This document shows, piece after piece, positions 37,564-46,990 of a DNA stretch of 64,000 bases. The DNA comes from JAWMQL01 sp033283165 (lineage in GTDB: Bacteria > Pseudomonadota > Gammaproteobacteria > Pseudomonadales > Halieaceae), in the NCBI GenBank assembly GCA_033283165.1, contig JAWMQL010000002.1, positions 62,001-126,000 on the forward strand, written 5' to 3'. Position 1 is the stretch's first letter. Every line of letters starts with the position of its first letter. Made by a program: the position numbers and the translations under genes. Under the pieces are notes generated by a model, which saw only the letters and a list, made by a program, of their open reading frames with translations, had not been told where the DNA came from and ran no database searches.

Positions 37564-38826
37564 ATGCCGAGAAAAAACGTTTTCTACGCCCAGTCAGGCG
37601 GTGTCACCGCCGTCATCAATGCCTCCGCCTGCGGTGTCATAGAAACCGCGCGCGCCAATCGCGACCGCATCGGCAAGGTCTACGCCGGGCGCAACGGTAT
37701 CATTGGTGCCCTGCGCGAGGACCTGATCGACACTGGCAAGGAAAGCGCCGCTGCTATTCGCGGCCTGCTGACGACACCCTCCGGCGCCTTCGGCTCGTGC
37801 CGCCACAAGCTGCGCAGCCTGGAGGAAAATCGCGCCGAATACGAGCGCCTGATCGACGTGTTCCGGGCCCACGATATCGGCTATTTTTTCTATAACGGTG
37901 GTGGCGACTCGGCCGACACCTGCCTCAAGGTGTCGCAGTTAAGCGAAGCCATGGGCTACCCGCTACAGGCGATTCACATCCCCAAGACCATCGACAACGA
38001 CCTGCCACTGACCGACAACTGTCCCGGCTTCGGCTCCGTGGCGAAGTACATCGCCATCTCTACCCGCGAGGCGGCTCTGGACGTGGCCTCCATGTGCGAA
38101 AGCTCCACCAAGGTCTTTATCCTGGAAGCCATGGGTCGGCACGCCGGCTGGATTGCAGCGGCTGGCGGCCTGGCCGCCGAACGCGAGGGCGACGCACCGC
38201 ATATCATCCTGTTCCCGGAGGTGGCTTTCGACCGGGCGCGTTTCCTGCGCAAGGTGGAGCGCACTGTGAAGCGCCAAGGTTACTGCGTCATCGTCGCCTC
38301 CGAGGGCGCCCAGTACGCCGACGGCACTTTCCTCGCGGAATCCGGCCTCAAGGATGCGTTCGGCCACTCCCAACTGGGAGGTCTGGCGCCGGCCCTGGCG
38401 GAGATGATCAAGTCCGAGCTGGGTTACAAGTACCACTGGGCCGTGGCGGACTACCTGCAGCGCTCGGCCCGCCACATCGCCTCACAGACCGACCTGGACC
38501 AGGCCTATGCGGTGGGCAAGGCCGCCGTGGATTTTGCCCTGGCGGGACACAACGCGATCATGCCCTGCATCGTGCGCGGCAAGGGCAAGCGCTACCGCTG
38601 GTCGATCGGCGAGGCGCCGCTGGACCAGGTCGCCAACCGGGAAAAGAAAATGCCGCGCGACTTCATCAGTCGTGACGGATTCGGTATCACCGAGTCGGCG
38701 CGCGCCTACCTGGCACCCCTTATCGTCGGGGAGGCCTACCCGGACTACCGCGGCGGCCTGCCGCGCTACGTGCAACTGAAAAATACGCCGGTGCCGCGCA
38801 AGCTCAAAAAACGCTTCAGGATCTAA
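37564..38826 (+). CDS. Diphosphate-dependent 6-phosphofructokinase
   Basis: 420 residues from ATG 37564. The substrate loop reads PKTIDNDLP with Lys141 where ATP enzymes have Gly. The nucleotide-site loop is NGGGDSADT (D115), not GGDGS. Both are marks of PPi-dependent enzymes, although the common PPi form is GGDDS or GGNDS. MGRHAGWIAAAGGL and LGGLAPALAEMIKSELGYKYHW are further family blocks. It catalyses the reversible fructose-6-phosphate phosphorylation with PPi. The inorganic pyrophosphatase gene follows on the same strand. Confidence 0.93.
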   Translation: MPRKNVFYAQSGGVTAVINASACGVIETARANRDRIGKVYAGRNGIIGALREDLIDTGKESAAAIRGLLTTPSGAFGSCRHKLRSLEENRAEYERLIDVFRAHDIGYFFYNGGGDSADTCLKVSQLSEAMGYPLQAIHIPKTIDNDLPLTDNCPGFGSVAKYIAISTREAALDVASMCESSTKVFILEAMGRHAGWIAAAGGLAAEREGDAPHIILFPEVAFDRARFLRKVERTVKRQGYCVIVASEGAQYADGTFLAESGLKDAFGHSQLGGLAPALAEMIKSELGYKYHWAVADYLQRSARHIASQTDLDQAYAVGKAAVDFALAGHNAIMPCIVRGKGKRYRWSIGEAPLDQVANREKKMPRDFISRDGFGITESARAYLAPLIVGEAYPDYRGGLPRYVQLKNTPVPRKLKKRFRI

Positions 38827-38913
38827 CCTGATCGAGTAGTATTACCGATGCTCCAGGGGCGCAATTCTGGTACACTCCGCGGCCGAATTTTCAGCAACTC
38901 CCTAGGAGATCCC

Positions 38914-39468
38914 ATGAGTTTGAGCCTGGTACCCGCCGGCGAGCACCTGCCCGAAGAAATCAACGTGATCATCGAAGTTCCCGCCCATTCCGATCCGGTC
39001 AAGTACGAGGTCGATCACGACAGCGGCGCGATCATGGTGGACCGCTTCATGTCCGCCGCCATGTTCTACCCCTGCAACTATGGCTACATCCCCAACACCC
39101 TGGCGGATGACGGTGATCCCCTGGACGTGCTGGTGCACACCCCGCACACGGTGGTCTCGGGCTGCGTTATCCGCTGCCGCCCGGTCGGCGTGCTGCATAT
39201 GACCGATGAGGCGGGCGGCGACGCCAAGCTGGTCGCCGTGCCGGTCGACAAGTTGAGCCCGCTGTACAAGGATGTCAAGGAAGCCGAAGACCTGCCGCCC
39301 CTGTTGATCCAGCAGATTACGCACTTCTTCGAGCACTACAAGGACCTGGAAAACGGCAAGTGGGTCAAGGTCGAGGGCTGGGGCAGCGCCCAGGAAGCCA
39401 AGGACGAAATCCTCAAGTCGGTGGCCCACTTCGAGCGCCAACAAGGCTCCCACCAGGAAATCGCCTGA
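38914..39468 (+). CDS. ppa: Inorganic pyrophosphatase, family I
   Basis: 184 residues, ATG at 38914 with TAGGAG upstream. Family I core: INVIIEVPAHSDPVKYEVDHDSGAIMVDRFM, FYPCNYGYIPNTLADDGDPLDVLV (the DGDPLDVLV metal site) and AKLVAVPVDKLSPLYKDV. It hydrolyses cytosolic PPi. It lies 87 bases after a PPi-using phosphofructokinase; a TACACT -10-like sequence in the gap suggests its own promoter. Confidence 0.97.
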   Translation: MSLSLVPAGEHLPEEINVIIEVPAHSDPVKYEVDHDSGAIMVDRFMSAAMFYPCNYGYIPNTLADDGDPLDVLVHTPHTVVSGCVIRCRPVGVLHMTDEAGGDAKLVAVPVDKLSPLYKDVKEAEDLPPLLIQQITHFFEHYKDLENGKWVKVEGWGSAQEAKDEILKSVAHFERQQGSHQEIA

Positions 39469-39472
39469 TCGA

Positions 39473-40198
39473 TCAGGGAGCCCGGCGGTAAGCCGTCGGG
39501 CACCAGTCCTCCGGCACCCGCACGTAGCGGTCCAGCAGTTCCTCCAGGTTTTCCTGCAGCAAGTCCCACAGGCACAGTTCTCGCGGACAGGCTTGCGCCC
39601 AGCAGGCCCGCAACAGGCCCGCGTCGAGTCGCCGTTCCAGGGGTACTGCCGTCGGCGCGTGGCTCAGGTGCCAGCGCTCCACCGCCACGCCCCCACGGTC
39701 AACCGCGTAGGGGCGGAAAAAACCGTGCGAGAGGTCGCGCGCCATACGGTCGTCGAGCCAGCTGTGGAGTGGGTCGAACAGGCCGCCGGGAGCGACCTCG
39801 TCAGGACTCAACTGTAGCTGGTAGCCTGCCGGCATGACGCCGGCATCATAGACATCCAGGTCGCTGCCCCAGTGATGCCGGGATGCCCCGGGCAGGGCGG
39901 TGAAGCGCAGGATGGATTCCAGCAGCGCCTCGTCGGCCAGGTCCTGCGCGGACAGCTCGCCGCCGCGTTCGTCGTACAACGCCCGCTCGCCGCGGGCCTT
40001 GCCGTTAAAAATTCCCAGCTGCCGCTCAAATCCACGCCAGGCACTGGCGATGGCCAACTCGAACCCCGCCTCACGGGCGTCGGCCTGCAGGGCGAGAAAG
40101 GCCTCTGCCGCTGCAGGCAGCAGGCGCTGGCCGCCGGGCAACTCCACCAGCGGCCCGGCATCACGGCCAGTCAGCAGGGCCAGGTCCGACTCAGTCAC
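39473..40198 (-). CDS. M15 family D-alanyl-D-alanine carboxypeptidase-like protein
   Basis: 241 residues, GTG start at 40198 overlapping the sfsA stop. The VanY-type zinc site is SRHHWGSDLDVYD (H, D) and VERWHLSHAP (E, H), with ASAWRGFERQLGIFNGK upstream. No signal peptide is seen, so it may work on recycled muropeptides in the cytoplasm, like other unexported M15B members. Last gene of an aminotransferase-sfsA-M15 operon. Confidence 0.9.
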   Translation of the reverse strand: MTESDLALLTGRDAGPLVELPGGQRLLPAAAEAFLALQADAREAGFELAIASAWRGFERQLGIFNGKARGERALYDERGGELSAQDLADEALLESILRFTALPGASRHHWGSDLDVYDAGVMPAGYQLQLSPDEVAPGGLFDPLHSWLDDRMARDLSHGFFRPYAVDRGGVAVERWHLSHAPTAVPLERRLDAGLLRACWAQACPRELCLWDLLQENLEELLDRYVRVPEDWCPTAYRRAP

Positions 40199-40904
40199 TG
40201 CGGGGGTCCAGGCTGAACGGCAGGGGTCGATCCAGCGCTATGCTGGCTGGGGAGATGGCGCTCGACCAGGCCTGGACTTCCACTCCGGCAGCAATGGCTG
40301 CGGCCAGGGCCTCCCGATAAGCGGGGTCGATGTCCCCGGCGGCACATACCGCGTTTACCCCGCTGTGAAATACGCAGAAGAACATCAGTGACCGGGTGCG
40401 CTCATCCACCACAGATTGCAGCTCCTGCAGGTGCTTGCGGCCGCGGGCGCTGACCGCGTCGGGAAACGCGCCCCACCCGCCCTCACCACACAGGGTAACC
40501 GACTTCACCTCGATATAGACCTCGCCGGCCGGGCCTGCCAGGTGCAGATCGGCGCGACTGCCCTGACCGTATTTTACCTCCGCGCGCAGCTCGGGGTAGG
40601 CCTCGAAGCCGGGTACACGCCCCTGCTCAAAGGCCTCCTGTACCACCTTGTTGGCCAGTGCCGAATGCACGCAGACCATACCCTGGTCGGTCTCGACCAA
40701 CTCCCAGGTATGGGGATATTTACGGGTTTTCGACTCGCTGACCGACAGCCATACCCGCGCCCCCTCCGGGGTGCAGCCCGTCATGGCGCCCGTGTTGGGG
40801 CAGTGCGCGGTGATCACCTCCCCACCGGGCAGCTCGATATCGGCCAGGAAGCGCTTGTAGCGCCGCAGCAGGCGCCCCTCGACGAGTCCGGCGCGGGCCA
40901 CCAT
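40191..40904 (-). CDS. sfsA: SfsA, sugar fermentation stimulation protein homologue
   Basis: 237 residues, normal length. RYKRFLADIELPGGEVITAHCPNTGAMTGC, GSRADLHLAGPAGEVYIEVKSVTLCGEGGWGAFPDAVSARGRKHLQEL and FFCVFHSGVNAVCAAGDIDPAYREAL are conserved. The fold has an OB domain and a nuclease-like domain; the molecular role is unsettled. The start overlaps the aminotransferase stop (ATGA) and the end overlaps the M15 gene. Confidence 0.95.
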   Translation of the reverse strand: MVARAGLVEGRLLRRYKRFLADIELPGGEVITAHCPNTGAMTGCTPEGARVWLSVSESKTRKYPHTWELVETDQGMVCVHSALANKVVQEAFEQGRVPGFEAYPELRAEVKYGQGSRADLHLAGPAGEVYIEVKSVTLCGEGGWGAFPDAVSARGRKHLQELQSVVDERTRSLMFFCVFHSGVNAVCAAGDIDPAYREALAAAIAAGVEVQAWSSAISPASIALDRPLPFSLDPRSD

Positions 40905-42079
40905 CAGCGCAACACCCCGGCCAGGCGCTCTACCGCCACTTCCAGCCGTTCCATGCCGGTGGTATAGGAAAAGCGGACGTGCTCATTGGCCCGGTAGTGT
41001 CCGAAGTCCAGGCCCGGGGTCAGGGCCACCCCGTGTTCCTCCAACAGCTGCAGGCAGAAGGCCTGGCTGTCATGGGTAAAGCGGGCGGCATTGGCGTAAA
41101 TGTAGAACGCACCCTCGGGCCGGCAGGGCACGTCAAAACCCAGCGCCTGCACCGCAGGCAAAAGAAAATCCCGCCGTTGGCGGAAAATCTCCCGACGATG
41201 CTCGAGAATCTCACGGGTACCGGATTCAAAGGCCGCCAGGGCGGCATATTGACCCATGGTTGACATGGAAATAAACAGGTTCTGCGCCAGCTTCTCCATT
41301 TCCACTACTGCCGCTTCCGGCGCCACCAACCAGCCCAGGCGCCAACCGGTCATTCCGAAATACTTGGAAAAGCTGTTAATGACAAAGGCGTCCGGGTCGA
41401 CGGCCAGGATCGAGGGGGTCGCCGCCTCGTAACCCAGCCCGTGGTAAATCTCATCCACCACCAGGTAGCCATGGCGCGTCGAAACCGCCCGCGACAAGCT
41501 GGCCAACTCCTCCAGGCCCAGGACCGTGCCCGTGGGGTTGGCGGGGGAGGCAACCATGACACCCACGGTGTTCTCACCCCAGTTGTCCGCCACCAGCGCG
41601 GCATTCAGCTGGTAACGACTGTCTGCGCCGGTAGGCACCAGTTGTCCGCGGCCCTCCACCAGCCGCAGAAAGTGGCGATTACAGGGATACCCCGGATCCG
41701 CCATCAACATGCTTTCACCCGGGTCCAGTAGCAGGGCGGACAGCAACAACAACGCACCGGAGGCGCCCGGGGTCACCATGATACGGGAAGGGGAAATATC
41801 CAGTCCGTAATCGCTGGCATAATAATCGGACAGGGCCTGGCGCAGCTGCGGCAGTCCCGCCGCCTGGGAATAATGGGTTGCACCGCGGGCCAGCGCCGCA
41901 CGCCCGGCCTCTACAATAGGTGCTGCGGTGGGAAAATCCGGTTCTCCCGCCGCCAGGTGCACAATATCGCGCCCCGCCGCCTGCAACCGGGTGGCCCGCT
42001 CCAGCACCTCCACCACGCGGAAAGGCTCTATTTCGGACATGCGGCGGGCGTAACCCGGGCTGGTACTAAGCGGTGCCAT
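40904..42079 (-). CDS. Class I/II pyridoxal-phosphate aminotransferase
   Basis: 391 residues. AAGEPDFPTAAPIVEA, GATHYSQAAGLPQLRQALS, ASPANPTGTVLG, VDEIYHGLGYEA and the PLP lysine block NSFSKYFGMTGWRLGWLVAP are all present. It belongs to the aspartate/alanine aminotransferase fold type I; amino acid choice cannot be fixed. It leads the operon with sfsA and the M15 peptidase. The 217-bp gap to dksA contains divergent promoters not resolved by eye. Confidence 0.93.
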   Translation of the reverse strand: MAPLSTSPGYARRMSEIEPFRVVEVLERATRLQAAGRDIVHLAAGEPDFPTAAPIVEAGRAALARGATHYSQAAGLPQLRQALSDYYASDYGLDISPSRIMVTPGASGALLLLSALLLDPGESMLMADPGYPCNRHFLRLVEGRGQLVPTGADSRYQLNAALVADNWGENTVGVMVASPANPTGTVLGLEELASLSRAVSTRHGYLVVDEIYHGLGYEAATPSILAVDPDAFVINSFSKYFGMTGWRLGWLVAPEAAVVEMEKLAQNLFISMSTMGQYAALAAFESGTREILEHRREIFRQRRDFLLPAVQALGFDVPCRPEGAFYIYANAARFTHDSQAFCLQLLEEHGVALTPGLDFGHYRANEHVRFSYTTGMERLEVAVERLAGVLR

Positions 42080-42296
42080 ATAGTCAGTTCTCTCGTCCCG
42101 GGCAATTCTGGCCGGGAGCTATTCTAGCAAGCCCTCTCAGGGGGTGTCAGGGCCGCGCAAAAACTTGCTGTAAAGTCTGGCGCGAGCACCCTATATCTGG
42201 TAGTTTCTGCGCCCTCGGGGGGCAGGCCCATTGGGCCGCAGCTAGCTGTTAACGCCGCGAATGCCTCATTAACAACTCAGTGTGGGAAGTTCTACC

Positions 42297-42779
42297 ATGC
42301 CAAGAGCAGCCAAAAGCACCACCAAAACGACCACGGCCGGTAAGTCCAGCGCCAAAGGTTCCACCACAGAGTTCAGGAAATTCGAGCCCTACAAACCCAA
42401 ACGGGGCGAAGAATACATGAACGAAAAGCAGCGTGAGCACTTCAAGTCCATACTGCTGAACTGGAAGTCAGAGCTGATGCAGGAGGTCGATCGCACGGTG
42501 AGCCACATGAAGGACGAGGCCGCCAACTTCCCCGACCCGGCCGACCGCGCAACCCAGGAAGAGGAGTTCAGCCTGGAACTGCGTACCCGCGATCGCGAGC
42601 GCAAGCTGATCAAGAAAATCGAGGGGACCATGGAGCGCATCGAACAGGACGACTACGGCTTTTGCGATGCCTGCGGCGTGGAAATCGGCATCAAGCGCCT
42701 GGAAGCGCGCCCCACCGCTACCCTGTGCATCGACTGCAAGTCACTGGACGAAATCAAGGAAAAGCAGGAACTCGGCTAG
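42297..42779 (+). CDS. dksA: RNA polymerase-binding transcription factor DksA
   Basis: 160 residues from ATG 42297 (GGGAAG site). NFPDPADRATQEEEFSLELRTRDRERKLIKKIE is the coiled-coil tip with D80, D83 and A85. The zinc finger is C123, C126, C144, C147. It binds the RNA polymerase secondary channel with ppGpp in the stringent response. The N-terminus has a Lys/Thr/Ala/Ser-rich extension of about 25 residues not found in the E. coli protein. gluQ follows directly, as in enterobacteria and pseudomonads. Confidence 0.97.
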   Translation: MPRAAKSTTKTTTAGKSSAKGSTTEFRKFEPYKPKRGEEYMNEKQREHFKSILLNWKSELMQEVDRTVSHMKDEAANFPDPADRATQEEEFSLELRTRDRERKLIKKIEGTMERIEQDDYGFCDACGVEIGIKRLEARPTATLCIDCKSLDEIKEKQELG

Positions 42780-42795
42780 GCACAGCATCACTTCC

Positions 42796-43692
42796 GTGCC
42801 CCGGCCCCACGGCTACCGGGGGCGCTTTGCCCCCTCCCCTACCGGCCCGCTCCACCTGGGCTCCCTCATCGCCGCCACTGCCAGCTACCTGGACGCACGG
42901 GCCAGTGCCGGCGTATGGCTGCTACGCATGGAGGACCTGGATCCGCCACGGGAGCAGCCCGGCGCCGCGCAGGCGATCATCGACAGCCTGCTTGCCCACG
43001 AGCTGCGCTGGGATGAAGAGATGCTGTGGCAGGGTCGCCGGCAGCAGGCCTACCAACAGGCGCTGGATCGGCTGGCCGCCACCGGCCTGCTGTTCCGTTG
43101 TGACTGCAGTCGCGCCACGCTGGGACCCAACGGCAGTTGTCGTGGACGCTGTGCCCCGCGCCAGCAGGCGCTGAACGGGCCGACCTCCCTGCGCGTCATG
43201 GTACCGATTGGTACGACCATCCGGTTCGACGACCGCATCCAGGGCCCGCAGCAGGTGGCGCTGGACCGCGAGGTCGCGGATTTCGTGCTGCGCCGAAAGG
43301 ATGGGCTGATCGCCTACCAGCTCGCAGTGGTGGTGGACGATGCCGCCCAGGAGATCAACGAGGTGGTGCGCGGTTCTGACCTGCTGGACTCCACGCCTCG
43401 ACAGCTGTTCCTGCAATCCCTGCTGGACCTGCCCCGGCCACACTATGCGCATATTCCCGTCATCAGCAATGACCGGGACCAGAAGCTCAGCAAGCAGACT
43501 CATGCTGCGGCCCTGGACGACGCCAGGGCACCCGACAACCTGCGCCGGGCATTGTACTTCATGCGCCAGCCCGAGCCGCCGGCCGTAGTGGATACCCCGG
43601 GGGCCATCCTCGAGTGGGCCTGCGAACGCTGGCAACCCGAACGCATTCCGGCTCGCCTCAGCATCCGGGCAAGCGAAGCCCTGCCCGACTGA
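42796..43692 (+). CDS. gluQ: Glutamyl-Q tRNA(Asp) synthetase
   Basis: 298 residues from the GTG at 42796. GRFAPSPTGPLHLGSLIAA is the HxGH-type ATP site; the KMSKS-like loop is QKLSKQ. A zinc site CDCSRATLGPNGSCRGRC is present. It lacks the anticodon-binding domain of GltX, as expected. It attaches glutamate to queuosine in tRNA(Asp). The dksA-gluQ pair is conserved in gammaproteobacteria. Confidence 0.95.
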   Translation: MPRPHGYRGRFAPSPTGPLHLGSLIAATASYLDARASAGVWLLRMEDLDPPREQPGAAQAIIDSLLAHELRWDEEMLWQGRRQQAYQQALDRLAATGLLFRCDCSRATLGPNGSCRGRCAPRQQALNGPTSLRVMVPIGTTIRFDDRIQGPQQVALDREVADFVLRRKDGLIAYQLAVVVDDAAQEINEVVRGSDLLDSTPRQLFLQSLLDLPRPHYAHIPVISNDRDQKLSKQTHAAALDDARAPDNLRRALYFMRQPEPPAVVDTPGAILEWACERWQPERIPARLSIRASEALPD

Positions 43693-43773
43693 GCTTTACC
43701 GTTCAGGACAGCTTGCGTAGTATCGGCGGTCGACCACCGGGCCCGTTAACGCAACCCAAGGAGCCGCGACAGC

Positions 43774-43950
43774 ATGTACATCAACCGCAGCCTGTTGCTG
43801 TTCCTGGGGATCGCGCTGCTGTTCTTTCCCACCCTTGAAGAGTGGATGATCAGCAGCGGGGCGCCCTGGTACCGACTCTACCTGCTGTGGCTGATCGCGG
43901 TAGTGGCCGCCTACTGGAACCAGCGCTCCCGGTACCCCGATGAGCTATAG
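43774..43950 (+). CDS. CbrX-like small membrane peptide upstream of cbrA
   Basis: 58 residues, MYINRSLLLFLGIALLFFPT then a second hydrophobic helix YRLYLLWLIAVVAAYW and a polar end. AAGGAG lies about ten bases before the ATG. The last 11 bases overlap the cbrA start, so translation of cbrA is probably coupled to it. In Pseudomonas a peptide of similar size and position, called CbrX as I recall, precedes cbrA. A direct role in signalling is not shown here. Confidence 0.78.
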   Translation: MYINRSLLLFLGIALLFFPTLEEWMISSGAPWYRLYLLWLIAVVAAYWNQRSRYPDEL

Positions 43951-46915
43951 CCTGACTCAGCTGCTGCTGATTATCGTCGCTTACCTGAGCGGCCTGTTCG
44001 CGGTGGCCTACTGCGCCGACCGCGGCTGGATTCCCCGGCGCATAACACACCACCCGGCCACCTATGTCCTGTCCCTGGCGGTATTCGCCGGCGCCATGGC
44101 CAGCAACGGCGTATTCGAGCTGGCCTATCGCCACGGCTACAGCTTCCAGCTGTACTACCTGGGTATCGTGCTCGTGTTCCTGCTGGGGGCGATACTGCTG
44201 ATGCCCCTGCTGCGTCTGTGCCGGGTGTACCAGCTGGCCTCGGTCGCCGACCTGCTGACCTTCCGCTTTCGGAGCCAGCTGGTGGGCGCCAGTGTAACCA
44301 TTGCCATGTGTATCACCCTGCTGCCGCTGCTCGCCATGCAGATCCAGGCGGTGGCGGACAGCATCCATATCCTGTCCGGGGATACCGCCTTCCTGCTGAC
44401 AGGCACCGGACGCAACGACGGCCTGGCACTGATCTTCTGTGTCATCATCACCGCCTTCTCCATCCTGTTCGGCACCCGTCACAACGCGTTCCAGAAACGC
44501 AACACCGGCCTTGTGACAGCGATCGCCTTCGAATCCCTGGTCAAGCTGGCCGCGCTGTTGGGGCTGATGTGGGTAGCCGTTAACCAGGGCCTCGGCGGCC
44601 TCGATGGCATGACCGAGTGGCTGCAGTACAGCGACCGGGCAGGCACTGTGCTGGACCAGCCCATGGAGGTAAAAACTGCACGTTCCCTCCTGTTGCTGTT
44701 TTTCGCCGGCACCGTCTGCATGCCGCACCTGTTCCACATGGCCTTTGCTGAGAACACCGACAGCCGCGACCTGCACACCGCAACCTGGGGCATGCCCCTG
44801 TACCTGCTGCTGCTCAGCCTGCCGGTCATACCGATACTGGCAGTCAGCCTTAAGCTGGGGCATGAACTCCCCATGGAATATTCCGGTCTCGCCGTCGGCC
44901 TGGGGCTCAACTCGAACGCGGCGACCATGGCCGCCTTCGTGGCGGGCCTGTCCGCCGCCTCGGCCACCATCATTGTCACTACCCTGGCGCTGGCCAATAT
45001 GTGCCTGAATCACCTGTTGCTGCCGGGTAACGTCCTGCAACTGGACCAGGAGCTGCGTTTCCACGGGCGCCTGCGCCGGCTGCGCCGTATTCTCATCACC
45101 GTGCTGATCCTGGCCGGCTACGCTCTGTTCCTTGCCCTGCGCAGCCGCGATACGCTGGTCCAGGCGGGCCTGGCGTCCTTCGTCGGCGTGCTCCAGTTCA
45201 TGCCAGGGATTGTCGCCACCCTGTACTGGCCAGGGGCCAATCGCAAGGGCCTGCTGGCGGGTCTCGGCGCCGGCCTGGGCATCTGGTTCGTTACCCTGCT
45301 GTTGCCGCTGGTCAGCAGTCTGTCGCCCGATATCTACCGGGGTCCCTTTTCCGAACTGCTGGTCGCCCGGGGTGAGACGTGGGCCTGGGCCAGCCTGTTG
45401 TCCCTGAGCGTCAATGCCGGACTGTTTATCATCGTCTCGCTGATCAGCCGCGCCGAGGGCGAGGAACGGGTGGCGGCGGAAATCTGCTCGATGGACAATC
45501 TCAGCCGCCCGGTACGCCAGCGGCTGACCCTGCACAGCGCTGACCAGTTCAGCGACCACCTGGCGCCCGCCCTGGGCGAGCGCACCGCGCGTTCCGAGGT
45601 CAAGCGGGCCCTGCGCGAACTGCGCTTTGAGGAGAACGAGACACGACCCTATGCCCTGCGCCGCCTGCGCAGCCGCATCGAAGCCAACCTGTCTGGCCTG
45701 TTGGGACCGGCAGTCGCGCACAACATCGTCAATCGCTGTATACCCTTCGAGCACAGTACCCTGGCAGGCAGCGAAGACATCAACCTGATCGAACGCAATC
45801 TGGACCGTGCGCAACTGCGCCTGAGCGGCCTGGCCGCGGACCTCGACAACCTGCGGCGTCACTACCGCTCCATCCTCGAAAACCTGCCCATCGGGGTGCT
45901 GTCAGTGGGATCCGACGGCGAGGTGCTGATGTGGAACAACAGCATGGAAACCCTGACCGGCATCGACAGTGAGCTGGTGTTGGGGTCACACCTCTCCGCG
46001 CTGCCCCAGCCATGGCACGACATCATCGAGAACCTGCTGGAGGGCGAGGCCGAATCCGCCGTGAAACGGGAGGTGGAAACGGCGTCTGGCAGCAGCCGCT
46101 GGCTGAGTCTGCAAAAAGCCAACCCGGCCGCGCAGGCAGCCAACTCCGACGACCGGGTGCTGCTGGTGGAAGACATCACCCAGTTCGAATTACTGGAGGA
46201 GGAGCTGATTCACAATGAGCGGCTGGCCTCTATCGGCCGCCTGGCCGCCGGTGTGGCCCACGAGATCGGCAACCCGGTGACCGGCATCGCCTGCCTGGCC
46301 CAGAACCTCGAATACGAACACGATCCCATTGAGGTCCGCAATACCGCCGAGGACATCCTGAAACAGACCGAACGGGTTACCCGTATCGTGGAGTCCCTGG
46401 TTAATTTTTCCCACATTGGTTCCAGCAGCGAAGCCACTGAACTGCGCGCATGCAATCTCGCTGATTGCGTGGACGAGGCGATACACCTGCTGCGACTCGA
46501 CAGCAGCGCGCGGCCGGTGGAATTTGACAACCGCTGTGACAGGGAGTGGTTGGTACTGGCTGACAGCCAGCGACTCCTGCAGGTTTTCATCAACCTGCTG
46601 GGCAATGCCAGGGACGCCTGCGACGAGGGCGGCAGCATAAGCATCTCGGCCACACTGGGTACCGATCGGGTCGGTATTACAGTGGAAGACAACGGCTGCG
46701 GCATTACCCCACAGGCGCTGGGGCGGGTGTTCGAACCCTTTTACACCAGCAAGGAACCCGGCGAGGGTACCGGGCTGGGACTGGCCCTGGTCTACAGCAT
46801 CATGGAGGACATGGGCGGCACGGTGTCACTGGACAGCCCGATCAGCGACAGCGGCGGCACGCGGGTAACCCTGCAACTGGGTCGCGCCAGCTACCCGGAG
46901 CAGCCCGACGGCTGA
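43940..46915 (+). CDS. cbrA: CbrA: sodium/solute symporter-type sensor histidine kinase
   Basis: 991 residues. Residues 1 to about 520 form a 13-helix SSSF-like transporter domain (MSYSLTQLLLIIVAYLSGLF onward). About 640-755 is a PAS domain (ENLPIGVLSVGSDGEVLMWNNSMETLTG). The H-box is RLAAGVAHEIGNPVTG (His about 773). The ATPase domain has NLLGNARDACDEGG, EDNGCGI and GEGTGLGLALVYSI. With CbrB it adjusts use of carbon and nitrogen sources, upstream of CrcZ-type RNAs in Pseudomonas. The start at 43940 overlaps the CbrX-like gene. Confidence 0.95.
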   Translation: MSYSLTQLLLIIVAYLSGLFAVAYCADRGWIPRRITHHPATYVLSLAVFAGAMASNGVFELAYRHGYSFQLYYLGIVLVFLLGAILLMPLLRLCRVYQLASVADLLTFRFRSQLVGASVTIAMCITLLPLLAMQIQAVADSIHILSGDTAFLLTGTGRNDGLALIFCVIITAFSILFGTRHNAFQKRNTGLVTAIAFESLVKLAALLGLMWVAVNQGLGGLDGMTEWLQYSDRAGTVLDQPMEVKTARSLLLLFFAGTVCMPHLFHMAFAENTDSRDLHTATWGMPLYLLLLSLPVIPILAVSLKLGHELPMEYSGLAVGLGLNSNAATMAAFVAGLSAASATIIVTTLALANMCLNHLLLPGNVLQLDQELRFHGRLRRLRRILITVLILAGYALFLALRSRDTLVQAGLASFVGVLQFMPGIVATLYWPGANRKGLLAGLGAGLGIWFVTLLLPLVSSLSPDIYRGPFSELLVARGETWAWASLLSLSVNAGLFIIVSLISRAEGEERVAAEICSMDNLSRPVRQRLTLHSADQFSDHLAPALGERTARSEVKRALRELRFEENETRPYALRRLRSRIEANLSGLLGPAVAHNIVNRCIPFEHSTLAGSEDINLIERNLDRAQLRLSGLAADLDNLRRHYRSILENLPIGVLSVGSDGEVLMWNNSMETLTGIDSELVLGSHLSALPQPWHDIIENLLEGEAESAVKREVETASGSSRWLSLQKANPAAQAANSDDRVLLVEDITQFELLEEELIHNERLASIGRLAAGVAHEIGNPVTGIACLAQNLEYEHDPIEVRNTAEDILKQTERVTRIVESLVNFSHIGSSSEATELRACNLADCVDEAIHLLRLDSSARPVEFDNRCDREWLVLADSQRLLQVFINLLGNARDACDEGGSISISATLGTDRVGITVEDNGCGITPQALGRVFEPFYTSKEPGEGTGLGLALVYSIMEDMGGTVSLDSPISDSGGTRVTLQLGRASYPEQPDG

Positions 46916-46917
46916 CC

Positions 46918-46986
46918 TGTTACCCGCTGGCTGGCAATGCCAGCGCAGTCGATGTATGTTGTGTAGTAATTACTCAAAAGGTAACA
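46918..46986 (+). promoter_or_regulatory. Putative CbrB operator region upstream of cbrB
   Basis: TGTTACC (46918-46924) and GGTAACA (46980-46986) form a widely spaced inverted pair, and the palindrome AGTAATTACT lies at 46965-46974. A near copy, AGTGATTACT followed by CACAAAG, occurs before the sRNA at 48488. A hairpin GCTGGC-aat-GCCAGC is at 46930-46944. The shared motif suggests a CbrB site and autoregulation; this is inference. Confidence 0.5.
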
Positions 46987-46990
46987 CGCG

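Noticed and set aside
43850..45862. Long frame antisense to cbrA
   Set aside because: CbrA transporter helices and family motifs are certain on the other strand; the antisense protein is low complexity and Gln-rich.
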